64,000 bases of DNA from Anabaena sp. WA102 (GTDB lineage Bacteria; Cyanobacteriota; Cyanobacteriia; Cyanobacteriales; Nostocaceae): NCBI RefSeq assembly GCF_001277295.1, contig NZ_CP011456.1, forward strand, positions 2,480,001-2,544,000, given 5' to 3'. Under the pieces are notes generated by a model. It saw only the letters and a program-made list of their open reading frames with translations, did no database searches and was not told the DNA's origin. Below, in pieces: positions 15,567-25,829 of the stretch; position 1 is the first letter of the stretch; each line of letters opens with the position of its first letter. The position numbers and the translations under genes are program-made.

Positions 15567-18500
15567 ATGAACACATCAACCACACCATTAACACGCTTAG
15601 ATTTTTACTACCAGCAAATCAAGACAATTATTTTAGCGCGTCAAAACCCGATTACTGGTTTATTACCAGCAAGTACCGCTATTACTGCTCATGGCGATTA
15701 TACGGATGCGTGGGTGCGAGATAATGTGTATAGTATTTTAGCCGTTTGGGGTTTAGCTTTAGCCTATCGCAAATTAGATCATGATGATGGGCGAACCTAT
15801 GAGCTAGAGCATAGTGTGGTTAAATTAATGCGAGGGTTGTTGTTTTCTATGATGCGACAATCCCATAAAGTCGAAACATTTAAACATACACAATCTTTAT
15901 TAGATGGACTTCATGCCAAATACAATACAGCTACAGGTGATATAGTCGTCGGTGATGATGAATGGGGACATTTGCAACTTGACGCGACATCTATATTTTT
16001 ATTAATGTTGGCACAAATGACCGCCAGTGGATTATCAATTATTTTTACATTAGATGAAGTGAACTTTGTCCAAAACCTAGTTTATTATATTGGTCGAGCT
16101 TACAGAACACCGGATTTTGGTATTTGGGAACGGGGGAATAAAATTAATCATGGTAGTGCAGAATTAAACGCTAGTTCCTTGGGAATGGCTAAAGCAGCTT
16201 TAGAATCTATAAATGGATTAAACTTATTTGGTGTTCATGGTAGTCAAGCATCAGTAATTCATGTTTTACCAGATGAAATTGCTAGAGCCAGAATTACTTT
16301 AGAATCATTATTACCTAGAGAATCAGGTTCTAAAGAAATTGATGCGGCGTTATTAAGTATTATTAGTTATCCTGCTTTTGCGGTGAAAGATGAGCAGTTA
16401 CGAGAACGCACCTTGAATGAAATTATTAGTAAACTTGAGGGAAAATATGGTTGTAAAAGGTTTTTGCGAGATGGACATCAAACCGTTTTAGAAGACACCG
16501 AACGCCTCCACTATGAACCTGGTGAACTTAAACAATTTGAACATATTGAATGTGAATGGCCATTGTTTTTTACTTATTTAGTTCTTGATGGTTTATTTCG
16601 GGGTGAACAAGCACAAGTTGAGAAATATCAGCAACTTCTACAATTATTGTTGGTAGAACAAAATGGGTTACAGCTATTACCAGAAATTTATTATGTTCCT
16701 GAAGAAAGTATAGAAGCTGAGAAATTAAATCCTCAGTCTCAGTTAAGATTACCAAATGAAAATATTCCTTTAGTTTGGGCGCAAAGCTTATATTATTTGG
16801 GTGAAATGTTAAGCGAAGGCTTAATCTCATTGGGAGATATTGATCCTTTGGGAAGACATTTAAATGTCGGAAAACAGCGCAGTGCTTTAGTTCAAATTGC
16901 TTTAATAGCAGAAGATGAAGCTCTACAAACGCAATTAGAAGTATATGGAATTGAAACTCAAACTCCTACCCAAGTTGCACCAATTCAAATTAGAAAATCC
17001 GAAGAACTTTCCCAAATTTATACGCAAATTGGCAGAAATGATCAATTGGGTTTAACGGGTCGTCCTTTGCGAAGACTGAGAAGTTTAACGATATCAAGGT
17101 TCTTTCGGATTCGAGAGCAAACAGTTGTCTTTTTACCATCATTCCTAGATTCTCAACAGTTTTATTTAACTCTTGATTATCATTTTTTAGTAGATCAAAT
17201 TAGAGGTGAATTGGCTTATATTCAAAAATACTGGAGTGATTTAGGTCGTCCGACTTTGACTTTAATGATTACTCGAACTATGCTAGAAACTGGTTCTGAA
17301 GCATTATTAGAATTAATGCAAGAACTCAAAGATGGTATTTGTAACGGAGTCCATGTAAAATTAGGAAAACTCAATCAATTAATGCTGACAGCAGCAATTC
17401 AAAGAATTGATTTTTTGTCAGATGCACAATTCTCTCAATCATCAGTTGCAAATCGGGGAATCCGTTGTTATTACCTGACTTCTCATTTAGAAAAAAGTTG
17501 GTCTTTGGGACATACCCAAGAATTCCAAATGGAATGTGAAACTAACTTAGATTTATTATTAAAATATTTGCGCTCATCAGAAAATATTTATGAGCAAATT
17601 GAATTACTGCAAACTTTAACTCGGTTACAGGGTTTAGAATTTGATACGGGCTATGCGGGTCCTACCCATGCTGTCACTGTAGCCGATTTACTTGATGAAG
17701 TTTATATTAAAGCCGGGGATTTAGGTTTGTGGGCGGTGGTACGACGGGCTGCGGGTTTACGCCAAATGCTCGATATTGGCTTATCAGACGCGATAACGAG
17801 TATTTTGGTTCAAGGTAAGCAAATTGCAGTTGGGAGGGCTTATAGTCAGGCTTCTTTGATAGTTGTTCCTATATCTGGAAGTGAGATTACTGAGAAAATT
17901 AATAACTTCTGTCGTGAGGATATACGAGATAGAGTTTTAACACAAGAAATTCTCATTTATCTTGGTGTGTTAATCAAGTCAGAACCAGAATTATTTCGTG
18001 GATTTCTCACATTAAGGGTTGGTTATTTGATTCTTTTAATTACTAGCGACATAGCCAGAGAATTCATCCTCACCCAAGATGAAGCTTATGAAAGATTAAT
18101 GCAGCTATCACCTTTTGAAGTAAAAATGCGGTTGCGTCAAGTGTTAACTGGATATAGTGGGGTGAGTAGTTTATTACGTCAACAGGAATCATTGCACGTT
18201 AAACAAAAAGAAAGTGACATTGCTTGGGTTGTCCTACCTGTAATTAGTGAAGAAGCAGAAGTTCCTCCTGATGGTTGGCGGAGATTTCGTCAAGCAGAAG
18301 GGGCATTAAATCGCGTACCTAAAGACTTTTTTAAACAAGTTTGGCTATTAATGCAGCATTGCAAAGGTTTAGTTATTGGCGATAAATTGGAACGACGGAA
18401 TCGGTTAGAAAGTGAAATTATGCTTTCGGAAATGACAGCAGGAGAAAGAAATTTCGCTTTATTAGTTGAACATTTGCTGAATAAAATTGAAGCTCCAGAA

Positions 18501-18773
18501 TATCGCCAAGTTAATGTAGAAGCCTTGATGGAATTGGCTGCAATCGTGGCTAATAACCCTAAGTTGCAAATTGAGGAATATATAGTTTTAGATGTGTTAA
18601 TCGGTCACGCAGTCCGGTTAGCGTGGTTGGAAAATCATCCCCATAGGAGCGATCGCTATGATGAAGATAAAGCCAGTGCATGGCCATCATTTTATAATAG
18701 CTCTCCCCAAGATTGTGCCAATTATATTTTGAAGGCGTTTAGGTTCTTAACGGAGTTTGTTGAAGATGTTTAA
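15567..18773 (+). CDS. GH15-like protein related to phosphorylase kinase alpha/beta subunit
   Basis: A 1068-residue protein. The first ~450 residues are a GH15 (glucoamylase-like) domain of the type found in eukaryotic phosphorylase kinase regulatory subunits: GDYTDAWVRDNVYSILAVWG, VGDDEWGHLQLDATSIFLLM and WERGNKINHGSAELNASSLG. The remaining ~600 residues match the C-terminal helical half of the same family and include RTMLETGSEALLELM and YAGPTHAVTVADLLDEVY. Large proteins like this are present in many cyanobacteria, but I know of no assigned activity; a role in glycogen metabolism is inference. The gene stands alone, with the divergent DUF2887 gene upstream. Confidence 0.85.
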   Translation: MNTSTTPLTRLDFYYQQIKTIILARQNPITGLLPASTAITAHGDYTDAWVRDNVYSILAVWGLALAYRKLDHDDGRTYELEHSVVKLMRGLLFSMMRQSHKVETFKHTQSLLDGLHAKYNTATGDIVVGDDEWGHLQLDATSIFLLMLAQMTASGLSIIFTLDEVNFVQNLVYYIGRAYRTPDFGIWERGNKINHGSAELNASSLGMAKAALESINGLNLFGVHGSQASVIHVLPDEIARARITLESLLPRESGSKEIDAALLSIISYPAFAVKDEQLRERTLNEIISKLEGKYGCKRFLRDGHQTVLEDTERLHYEPGELKQFEHIECEWPLFFTYLVLDGLFRGEQAQVEKYQQLLQLLLVEQNGLQLLPEIYYVPEESIEAEKLNPQSQLRLPNENIPLVWAQSLYYLGEMLSEGLISLGDIDPLGRHLNVGKQRSALVQIALIAEDEALQTQLEVYGIETQTPTQVAPIQIRKSEELSQIYTQIGRNDQLGLTGRPLRRLRSLTISRFFRIREQTVVFLPSFLDSQQFYLTLDYHFLVDQIRGELAYIQKYWSDLGRPTLTLMITRTMLETGSEALLELMQELKDGICNGVHVKLGKLNQLMLTAAIQRIDFLSDAQFSQSSVANRGIRCYYLTSHLEKSWSLGHTQEFQMECETNLDLLLKYLRSSENIYEQIELLQTLTRLQGLEFDTGYAGPTHAVTVADLLDEVYIKAGDLGLWAVVRRAAGLRQMLDIGLSDAITSILVQGKQIAVGRAYSQASLIVVPISGSEITEKINNFCREDIRDRVLTQEILIYLGVLIKSEPELFRGFLTLRVGYLILLITSDIAREFILTQDEAYERLMQLSPFEVKMRLRQVLTGYSGVSSLLRQQESLHVKQKESDIAWVVLPVISEEAEVPPDGWRRFRQAEGALNRVPKDFFKQVWLLMQHCKGLVIGDKLERRNRLESEIMLSEMTAGERNFALLVEHLLNKIEAPEYRQVNVEALMELAAIVANNPKLQIEEYIVLDVLIGHAVRLAWLENHPHRSDRYDEDKASAWPSFYNSSPQDCANYILKAFRFLTEFVEDV

Positions 18774-18869
18774 ACTCAAGGCTTTTCCAGCACCTTTCAT
18801 GTAAAACAGGGAACAGGGAACAGGGAACAGTAAACAGTGAACAGTGTTCACTGCTTATTGCTATCTGGA

Positions 18870-19556
18870 TCAGTTTAGACTACATTTGGCATACACCAAT
18901 AAGTTCTTGTATTCTTCAATTTTGTGCATTTTTCCCTGTTTTACAAATGATTCAATTATTGGTTGAGCATGACCCCAACCAATTGATTTTGTATAGAAGA
19001 GAATTTTGCCATTGGGATTGAGTTTACTCAGAAACATCCCTAGAAGAGATTCTTCATTATGATGCAAAAAAGGTGCTTCTTCAGGCATATAAAATTCGCC
19101 GAGATGAAACAGAGAAATTACATCGAGCATCGGTAAAGAACGGTCTGTCAAGGTGTATATATCTGTACAGAGAACTTTGTAATACTTGAACAATAGACGA
19201 TCTTTAAGAGATAATCGGATATATTCTTGATGTTCGGGTGCAGAAGCGGTAATCCCAATAATTTCATTGGGTTGAGAAAATTTCTGATTTGCCAATCCTA
19301 GAATATGATGAGAACCTGTTCCAAAATGAAAGATAGTTTGATCTTGGATATTATGATTTTGTAAATATTCAACTAATTCAAGATCACATGGACAACGTTC
19401 TGGTTGTAATCCCCAAGATGATTTTTCGCGGTAGTAATCAGCGCCAACCCATTGTGGTAAAACTGGGCGAGAAAAACTTAAAAAATAGTAAAGTCTTGCT
19501 AAGTGGCGATTTGTAAAAACTATCCCCCGAACGGTTTGTCTAATACTATTAACCAT
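18870..19556 (-). CDS. Hypothetical protein, possibly methyltransferase-like fold
   Basis: A 228-residue protein I cannot name. The segment DQTIFHFGTGSHHILGLANQ resembles a SAM-binding motif I (hydrophobic strand then G-x-G), followed at plausible spacing by EIIGITASAPEH and LPMLDVISLFHLGEF, which could be motifs II and IV. The late part LLGMFLSKLNPNGKILFYTK resembles the post-motif strand of class I methyltransferases. The N-terminus (SIRQTVRGIVFTNRHLARLY) is basic and may contact membrane or a partner. A methyltransferase-like fold is inference. A run of GGGAACAGGGAACA repeats lies just before the stop. Confidence 0.5.
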   Translation of the reverse strand: MVNSIRQTVRGIVFTNRHLARLYYFLSFSRPVLPQWVGADYYREKSSWGLQPERCPCDLELVEYLQNHNIQDQTIFHFGTGSHHILGLANQKFSQPNEIIGITASAPEHQEYIRLSLKDRLLFKYYKVLCTDIYTLTDRSLPMLDVISLFHLGEFYMPEEAPFLHHNEESLLGMFLSKLNPNGKILFYTKSIGWGHAQPIIESFVKQGKMHKIEEYKNLLVYAKCSLN

Positions 19557-19623
19557 GAATTAATCAACCTCAATAGTTGGGAAAAGATGTTTTTGATATG
19601 TTGGATAAAAGACGTACTCAGTT

Positions 19624-19787
19624 AGAGGATGTTTGAAAAGTTTTTAATGTATCAATAAACCCCTCTCCAAACCTCTCCCCGACGCGGGGAGAGGCTTTGA
19701 AACCCCCCTTCCCTACAAGGGAATGGGGGAAGGGGGGTTAGGTTTCGGAGATTGTCGGTTTCATCTAATACTTTTCAAACAACCTCT
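19624..19787. mobile_element. MITE-like element, AGAGGATGTTTGAAAAGT family, copy 1
   Basis: Left end AGAGGATGTTTGAAAAGT, right end ACTTTTCAAACAACCTCT: an 18-bp terminal inverted repeat with one mismatch. The interior is 128 bases and carries a CCTCTCCCC/GGGGAGAGG hairpin and a second CCCCCCTTCCC hairpin. Other copies: 25504-25668, 37688-37849, and right-end fragments at 7524-7626 and about 38421-38460. Confidence 0.9.
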
Positions 19788-20177
19788 TAGGATGCTACAA
19801 ATATTCATCAGCAAAACTACAATAAAGCTATATAAAGTTAGCCCAATTCAAATTTATTGAGCCAAGTAAATTGACATCCCGGATTATTTTTGTAATTGTT
19901 GTGCTTGATGGCGACAGACAAATGATTACTGATGATTTGCTTGAAGATTGAGTTATCCTAGATGGACAAAATTCATCAAAATCCCTGAAAACCTGCTCTA
20001 TGTGATCACCCTAAAAAATACTGGGTGGTGAGTTTCTAGAACTTAGGCAAGTCTAACATAGGAAAAATAAAGCTAACATCAAGTACAGATGAAAGTTTAA
20101 TTAACTTTTGCTATCTGTGGGCATTTTTGATAAACCCCTACAGAATATAGCCATCCTATTTGATTGGTGTCAGAGTC

Positions 20178-20210
20178 AGATCCCCGACTTCTCAGAGAAG
20201 TCGGGGATCT
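20178..20210. repeat. Palindrome AGATCCCCGACTTCT / AGAAGTCGGGGATCT
   Basis: A 15-bp perfect stem with a 3-base loop. Copies at 22883-22915 and, with a 36-base loop, at 38473-38538. Dispersed palindrome; it could fold as a hairpin in RNA. Confidence 0.85.
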
Positions 20211-20343
20211 TATTGTAAGCTCAAATCCCTACCACACCTCGTTCCTAGTCTCTGACTAGGAATGCAGTTGATATCATTGAAGGCAGAGCCTTCTGGAATT
20301 CATTCCCAGTCAGAGACTGGGAATCAGATAAACATCCTCTAAT

Positions 20344-22605
20344 TTAAGCTTCAATGACGACGCGCAAGTTACCGCGTTTTTTAGCAACTCGACAAGCGGT
20401 AGTGCTACCAACTCGTTCAAATTCTAAATCTAAAATTGTGCCACCAATACGCAAGTTATGAAAAGATAAATTGTTAATTGATTCTGGTAAGGCGGGGTCA
20501 ATGATTCGCAAACAATTATTCTGTGCGTCTGGGACTAAATTCACCATCATTTGCAATAGTTGAAAAATGCTACCTGTAGCCCAGGCTTGGGGAGTACAAG
20601 CAACGGGATACTGGACGGGAGAATTATCACCGTTCATTTCATAGCCGCAAAATAGTTCTGGGGGGCGTTGATAGGGTTGCTGGGAGGTCATGTTGAATAA
20701 CCCTTGAAATAGTTCCAGAGATTGATCAATTAAACCGAGCGATCGCAATCCCATTGCAATCATAGAATTATCATGAGGCCAAACTGAACCAGTATGATAA
20801 CCCATTGGATTATAAGCAGGGGACAAACTACTTAAAGTTCTAATTCCCCAACCATTAAACATATCCGCCGCCCGCAGTCTTTCCGCCACACTATAGGCTT
20901 TTGCAGACGTAAATATCCCCAAATTTAAACAATGACCAGGATTAGAACTAATACTATCTACTGGTTTACCTTCTCCATCTAAAGCCAAAGCACAAAAATC
21001 TTCATCTTCTAACCAAAAATCCTGGTTAAATTTAGCCCTGAGTTGTCTAGCTTCTTTTTGCCAAAGTTCTTCTAAATCTGGACGTTGTTGGATTTTGGCA
21101 ATTTCTGCAAGGCGGTTTTTCGCTGAATAGACATAAGCTTGCACCTCACACAGAGAAATTGGACCAATGGCTAATTCCCCTTTGCGGTTGACAATACAAT
21201 CACCCGAATCTTTCCAACCTTGGTTAATTAAACCACCTTTAGATTTGCGAGCATAGCTGAGATAACCAGTTTCCTGGATTTGACGATCAATCCAACCCAT
21301 AGCCGCTAAAGCATTTGGCCACAGTGCTTCTAGGGTTTCTTGATCATGAGTCCAACTGTAATATTCAGCATACAACATTAACCACAGCGGCGTAGCATCC
21401 ACAGTCCCGTAGTAGGGTGTATGGGGAATTTCTTGACATCTCGCCATTTCTCCCAACCGCAGTTCATGTAATATCTTACCCGGTTCTTCTTCCCGCCAAA
21501 TATTATCCGTTTGACCTTGATATTCTGCCAATAGTAGCAAGGTTTCTTTGGCAATTTTGGGATTCAACATCAAGGTTTGGGACGCAGTAATGATGGAATC
21601 TCGACCAAATAGAGTAGAAAACCAAGGGACACCAGCAGAAACAGTTTTATGTTTGCCAAAGGACTGAAGCAACAAATATATATCTTGTTCAGCCCGCAAA
21701 AGGACGCGATTAAAAAGACTTTTATCGGAGCTAATCCGGGTAATTTGCTGCAACCAATTTTGCTCCTCCATTAATTCAGCGGCTTTTGCCTGTGCCAAAG
21801 TAGAGGCAGAACTGATAGTAGAACTAGGTTGGCTGTCAGTGAACATCTTCAGCCGATAACCTAACTTCTTAGTTTCATGAGCCGCCAATTCTATCCGCCA
21901 AACCGCCGTATAACCGTGAAACCGATTTGGTTGCAAATGCTGAAATTGAATTAGAGACTCCATGATCGAACCATCTAAGCCCTGATATGCTAGGGTAAGG
22001 GATTCTTCTTTGTATGATTGAGAAGACACAGGTGCAACATGATCAGATGTTGGGTTGTTTAAGTGTAAAAGTCTTCCCCGTTTTTGGCGGTGATGACCTC
22101 TAACTTCAAATAAATCCACAAAATCAGCTTCAAAACTCAGACTCAATTCAAAAACAATGCTGGTAGTGTTGTAATTAGCAACTTCTATTTCTTCAAATAA
22201 TGCCCCATTCAGAACCAGTTCTCGACGAATACCCACAGTATCAGCCTTAAAAAGATTGTCTAAATCAGGATTGGTGCATAAAACCGAGAGGGCAAATCCC
22301 TTATCAGCGTTGCTACTCAATAATATAGGCGATCGCCCCTCAATCTGTAACTCCAAACGACTCAAAAACCTTGTATCACGGCAAAACATCCCCATACTAG
22401 GAGTGCTACCATAAAGGTAACAATCGGAAATATTCCCCATCGTATCTGTCACCAGGAATAAATCATCATCTTTAACTGTAATGGTTGGCTGTGGTCTTTG
22501 ACTGACAACACAAGGCCATTCGGAAATCTCTTTTTGGTCTGCGGGAGTAAAAGTTCTGTTGTCGAGGACAATTGTTTCTGGAGTCATCAATGTATCCGGT
22601 GTCAT
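20344..22605 (-). CDS. Amylo-alpha-1,6-glucosidase / glycogen debranching-like protein
   Basis: A 753-residue protein. Residues ~35-235 match the bacterial debranching N-terminal domain (VTDTMGNISDCYLYG, MGMFCRDTRFLSRLEL); residues ~290-740 are the (alpha/alpha)6 barrel of amylo-alpha-1,6-glucosidase with GVPWFSTLFGRDSIITASQ, HTPYYGTVDATPLWLMLYAE and GYHTGSVWPHDNSMIAMGL. It is expected to hydrolyse alpha-1,6 branch stubs, or a related glucan linkage, in the cytoplasm; no signal peptide is visible. Two close in-frame ATGs (codons 1 and 7) are possible starts. With malQ and the GH15-like gene it makes three glucan-metabolism genes within 20 kb. Confidence 0.88.
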   Translation of the reverse strand: MTPDTLMTPETIVLDNRTFTPADQKEISEWPCVVSQRPQPTITVKDDDLFLVTDTMGNISDCYLYGSTPSMGMFCRDTRFLSRLELQIEGRSPILLSSNADKGFALSVLCTNPDLDNLFKADTVGIRRELVLNGALFEEIEVANYNTTSIVFELSLSFEADFVDLFEVRGHHRQKRGRLLHLNNPTSDHVAPVSSQSYKEESLTLAYQGLDGSIMESLIQFQHLQPNRFHGYTAVWRIELAAHETKKLGYRLKMFTDSQPSSTISSASTLAQAKAAELMEEQNWLQQITRISSDKSLFNRVLLRAEQDIYLLLQSFGKHKTVSAGVPWFSTLFGRDSIITASQTLMLNPKIAKETLLLLAEYQGQTDNIWREEEPGKILHELRLGEMARCQEIPHTPYYGTVDATPLWLMLYAEYYSWTHDQETLEALWPNALAAMGWIDRQIQETGYLSYARKSKGGLINQGWKDSGDCIVNRKGELAIGPISLCEVQAYVYSAKNRLAEIAKIQQRPDLEELWQKEARQLRAKFNQDFWLEDEDFCALALDGEGKPVDSISSNPGHCLNLGIFTSAKAYSVAERLRAADMFNGWGIRTLSSLSPAYNPMGYHTGSVWPHDNSMIAMGLRSLGLIDQSLELFQGLFNMTSQQPYQRPPELFCGYEMNGDNSPVQYPVACTPQAWATGSIFQLLQMMVNLVPDAQNNCLRIIDPALPESINNLSFHNLRIGGTILDLEFERVGSTTACRVAKKRGNLRVVIEA

Positions 22606-22957
22606 TAGCCAGAGTTACCTATACAGGTGTAAATTTGCTCAAATCAATACTGTTAAAAGAGAAAAGTAATTAAATCAAAGACAATGAATTTCTATAAATG
22701 TATACCTTATTAATTAGAAGTCAAGCCTGAAAACTGGCTGTTTTCCAATAGTTTATTCCTTCCTCAACATTGAGAGGTGCTAGGGGTAGAGAATACTTAC
22801 TCAGGCATAAAATCTCATAAAAGTAGAAAGAGGTGAATAAGAAATACTCACCACCTTTGTTTCTTTTCATACAGAACCAATAAGATCCCCGACTTCTTAG
22901 AGAAGTCGGGGATCTGACGGGGATCTGACCACCTTAATTTTGTTTAACGAAACCATT
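22606..22957. other. 352-base divergent gap before opuCA
   Basis: It holds promoters for the amylo-glucosidase (minus) and the transporter (plus). A dispersed palindrome (22883-22915) plus an extra GGGGATCTGACC lies 40-75 bases before the opuCA start. No other structure was recognised. Confidence 0.5.
22883..22915. repeat. Palindrome AGATCCCCGACTTCT, copy 2
   Basis: Same 15-bp stem as at 20178-20210, here in the probable leader of opuCA. It could affect transcription or mRNA stability there. Confidence 0.8.
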
Positions 22958-23725
22958 ATGTCAACAACATCAGAAATTGCCGTTGAGTTTCAAAATACCA
23001 GTTTTGCCATTAATCACCGTCCTTTGTTATCTAACTTAAATTTGAGCATTCATCAAGGGGAAGCCTTAATTTTATTAGGACGTAGTGGTAGCGGGAAAAC
23101 TACAACTTTAAAATTAATTAATCATTTACTTGTCCCCACCCAAGGACAAGTTTTAGTCCAAAATCGTCCCACAACTAACTGGGATGCCATTAAACTGAGA
23201 AGACGGATAGGTTACGTCATCCAAGAAACCGGTTTATTTCCCCATTTTACCATCGCTGAAAATGTCGGACTTGTACCATCTTTAGAAAAATGGTCACCAC
23301 AGAAAATTCAAAATAGAGTCTATGAAATGTTAAACTTAGTGGGATTAGAACCAGAAAAATTTGCTCAACGTTATCCCCATCAATTATCAGGAGGTCAACG
23401 TCAGCGAGTGGGAGTTGCTAGAGCTTTAGCCGCAGATCCACCTATCCTATTAATGGATGAACCTTTTGGCGCACTTGACCCAATTACCCGGTTAGAATTA
23501 CAACAGCAATTTCAATATTTACAACAACAATTAGGAAAAACCGTGATATTCGTCACCCATGATATTCAAGAGGCCTTCTTTTTAGCTACAAGAATTGGTT
23601 TAATGGATGAAGGGAATTTAGTTGTATTAGGAACTAGAAGAGAATTTCTCCAATCTCAACATCCAGAAGCAAAAGCATTTTTAGCTTGTTTAAATACTAG
23701 TAATAATTGGGAACAACTTAATTAG
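22958..23725 (+). CDS. opuCA: Glycine betaine/osmoprotectant ABC transporter, ATP-binding subunit
   Basis: A 255-residue ABC ATPase of the OpuCA/ProV group. Walker A LGRSGSGKTTTLK, signature LSGGQRQRVGVARAL, Walker B ILLMDEPFGALDP and H-loop VIFVTHDIQEAF are all intact. It lacks the C-terminal CBS pair of longer OpuA/OpuC ATPases. I start it at the ATG at 22958 (MSTTSEIAVEF), because the upstream TTG at 22940 gives only six atypical residues. The permease-binding protein fusion follows after a repeat-filled 195-base gap. Quaternary ammonium osmolytes are the usual substrates of the family. Confidence 0.88.
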   Translation: MSTTSEIAVEFQNTSFAINHRPLLSNLNLSIHQGEALILLGRSGSGKTTTLKLINHLLVPTQGQVLVQNRPTTNWDAIKLRRRIGYVIQETGLFPHFTIAENVGLVPSLEKWSPQKIQNRVYEMLNLVGLEPEKFAQRYPHQLSGGQRQRVGVARALAADPPILLMDEPFGALDPITRLELQQQFQYLQQQLGKTVIFVTHDIQEAFFLATRIGLMDEGNLVVLGTRREFLQSQHPEAKAFLACLNTSNNWEQLN

Positions 23726-23747
23726 AATGAATATTAATTTAATTTTT

Positions 23748-23853
23748 GTAGGTTGGGTTGAACGAAGTGAAACCCAACATTATCGGCAAGATAGCAAGGA
23801 GTATTGGGTTATGCTTCCGGCACACTACGTGAACCTTCCTTAACCCAACCTAC
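23748..23853. mobile_element. MITE-like repeat GTAGGTTGGGTT ... AACCCAACCTAC
   Basis: A 106-bp unit with 12-bp perfect terminal inverted repeats, inserted between the two transporter genes. A shorter relative lies at 48748-48820. It could separate, or put a hairpin between, the two cistrons. Confidence 0.8.
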
Positions 23854-23920
23854 AATAAATTTTGTTTTAAATAAAGGAAACAGTAGATCCATTAAAAGTA
23901 GATAAAGAAATCCAAAAATT

Positions 23921-25447
23921 ATGTTTTTATTTCAATACGGCACAGAAATAATTATCCACAGTGGAGAACATTTAATATTAGTCATTATATCCCTAGCGAT
24001 CGCCATTTCTATTGGTCTTCCTGTCGGCATTCTGATCACTCGTCAATCAAAATTAGCTTCCCCCATTCTTGGTTTAGCAAATGCCATTCAAACCATCCCT
24101 AGTTTAGCCATCTTCGGCTTTTTAATTTCCGTACCTTTTCTGGGAGGAATTGGCAAAATCCCCGCCATAGTTGCCTTAACTCTTTATGCCTTACTTCCCA
24201 TAATTCGCAATACTTATATTGGCATTAATAGCATCAGTCCCGCCATTAAAGAAGCCGGGATAGGCATGGGAATGACAGATCAACAATTACTATTCCAAGT
24301 AGAAATTCCCCTGGCTTTACCAGTCATTTTAGCAGGGGTAAGAGTAGCCACAGTTATATCCGTAGGAATTGCCACAATTGCTGCTGCTATTGGTGGTGGT
24401 GGTTTAGGAGTATTTATTTTTCGCGGTATTTCCACAGTTAATAATGAATTAATTTTAGCCGGAGCAGTCCCCGCAGCTTTGATTGCTTTGAGTGCAGATT
24501 TCGGATTAGGATTATTAGAAAAAAGACTCACCAACCAAATTGAAAAAAAGGGTAAATTTAATCGTCAAATTGCCATTGTTTTAGGGATTTTTTCTTTAAT
24601 CATAGCTGGATTAATTGCCTTTAACTATCAACAAAAACCCGCAACAATTATCATCGGCTCAAAGAATTTCACTGAACAAGTTATTTTAGGGGAATTATTA
24701 GCACAACACATAGAAAATCATACGAGATTAAAAGTAGATCGTCGTTTTAATTTAGGAGGAACATTTATTGCTCATGAAGCAGTAAAAGCCGGAAAAATTG
24801 CCGGGTACGTGGAATATACAGGAACTTCATTTACGACTATTTTAAAAGAAAAACCAATTAGTAATCCTGAGACTGTTTATAAAAAAGTCAAGGAATACTA
24901 TGATCAAAAATTGAAATTAGCAGTGATGAAGCCTTTAGGATTTGAGAATACCTTTGCCATGATTATCCGCGGAGAAGATGCTAAAAAATGGCAAATTAAA
25001 AGCCTTTCGGAAATTAGTAAATATACTCCGCAAATGAAAGCAGGATTTGGCTATGAATTTTTAGAAAGAGCAGATGGTTATCCAGGATTATCTAAAACCT
25101 ACAACTTAAAATTTGCCAATATCAACCAAATGGAATTAGGATTAATGTATCAAGCATTAAAAGAAAAACAAGTAGATTTTATTGCTGCAAATTCTACAGA
25201 TGGTTTAATTCCAGTGTTAAACTTAGTGATTTTGGAAGATGATAAAAAATACTTTCCACCATATCAAGCTATACCTATTTTTAATCAAGAAATTCTCCAA
25301 AAATATCCAGAGTTAACAAATACCATTAATCAATTAGGAGGTAAAATTTCGACAACTGCAATCCAAAAGATGAATTATCAAGTAGATAACCAATCTCAAC
25401 CAGTGGAAAAAGTTGTCAGTGAGTGGTTAAAATCTCAACAATTATGA
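23921..25447 (+). CDS. Osmoprotectant ABC transporter, fused permease and substrate-binding protein
   Basis: A 508-residue fusion. Residues 1-220 are an OpuCB/ProW-type permease with six likely helices and the EAA-like loop EAGIGMGMTDQQLLFQVEIPLALP; a further hydrophobic segment (IAIVLGIFSLIIAGLIAF) tethers residues 245-508, an OpuAC-type binding domain starting IIIGSKNFTEQVILGELLA. The ligand-binding domain would thus be held at the outer face of the inner membrane. Such permease-receptor fusions are known for OpuA-like systems. With opuCA it forms a complete transporter; betaine, choline or another osmolyte cannot be told apart by eye. Confidence 0.88.
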   Translation: MFLFQYGTEIIIHSGEHLILVIISLAIAISIGLPVGILITRQSKLASPILGLANAIQTIPSLAIFGFLISVPFLGGIGKIPAIVALTLYALLPIIRNTYIGINSISPAIKEAGIGMGMTDQQLLFQVEIPLALPVILAGVRVATVISVGIATIAAAIGGGGLGVFIFRGISTVNNELILAGAVPAALIALSADFGLGLLEKRLTNQIEKKGKFNRQIAIVLGIFSLIIAGLIAFNYQQKPATIIIGSKNFTEQVILGELLAQHIENHTRLKVDRRFNLGGTFIAHEAVKAGKIAGYVEYTGTSFTTILKEKPISNPETVYKKVKEYYDQKLKLAVMKPLGFENTFAMIIRGEDAKKWQIKSLSEISKYTPQMKAGFGYEFLERADGYPGLSKTYNLKFANINQMELGLMYQALKEKQVDFIAANSTDGLIPVLNLVILEDDKKYFPPYQAIPIFNQEILQKYPELTNTINQLGGKISTTAIQKMNYQVDNQSQPVEKVVSEWLKSQQL

Positions 25448-25829
25448 TTTTTAAAACTTATAAAGTTTTATCAGCAATTTCCATAAATTTTTTGCTTTGT
25501 TTAAGAGGATGTTTTAAAAGTTTTTAATGTATAAATAAACCCCTCTCCAAACCTCTCCCCGACGCGGGGAGAGGCTTTAAAAACCCCATTCCCTGGCAGG
25601 GAAGGGGGGCTGGGGGGTTAGGTTTTTGGAAATTACTAGTTTCATCTAATACTTTTCAAACAACCTCTAATCCCATATTCTGCAATTCATTATGTAGCAT
25701 AATAAATTACATTTTTTTTAGCAATCCCTAAATAAATTTAAGTTAACCTGTTGCAGTAACTTTTCTTAACACAAGCATGATTATTTGAATATTACTTGCA
25801 AAAACTGAACTAACCAATTGAGAGGTTTT
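25448..25829. other. 382-base gap before the alkaline phosphatase gene
   Basis: Mostly the 165-bp MITE-like element (25504-25668). The last 160 bases are AT-rich and should carry the phosphatase promoter. I could not pick out convincing PhoB boxes by eye, although GTTAACCTGTTG and TTCTTAACACAA are loosely similar to cyanobacterial Pho half-sites. Confidence 0.45.
25504..25668. mobile_element. MITE-like element, AGAGGATGTTTGAAAAGT family, copy 2
   Basis: Same ends and interior hairpins as 19624-19787 (left end AGAGGATGTTTTAAAAGT, right end ACTTTTCAAACAACCTCT), 165 bp. Confidence 0.9.

Larger units (their letters stand above)
19557..20343. other. 787-base gap with a complete MITE-like element and two palindromes
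   Basis: No gene. It holds the 164-bp element at 19624-19787, a stretch of unique AT-rich DNA to about 20170, a perfect-stem palindrome (20178-20210), and an inverted repeat pair built on TTCC(T/C)AGTCTCTGACT between about 20238 and 20326. Confidence 0.7.

Noticed and set aside
22940..22957. TTG start adding six residues to OpuCA
   Set aside because: The ATG at 22958 gives the usual N-terminus; the extension is atypical and lacks a ribosome site.
25700..25829. Pho-box-like half-sites before the phosphatase
   Set aside because: Matches are too loose by eye to call an operator; a PhoB matrix scan would be needed.
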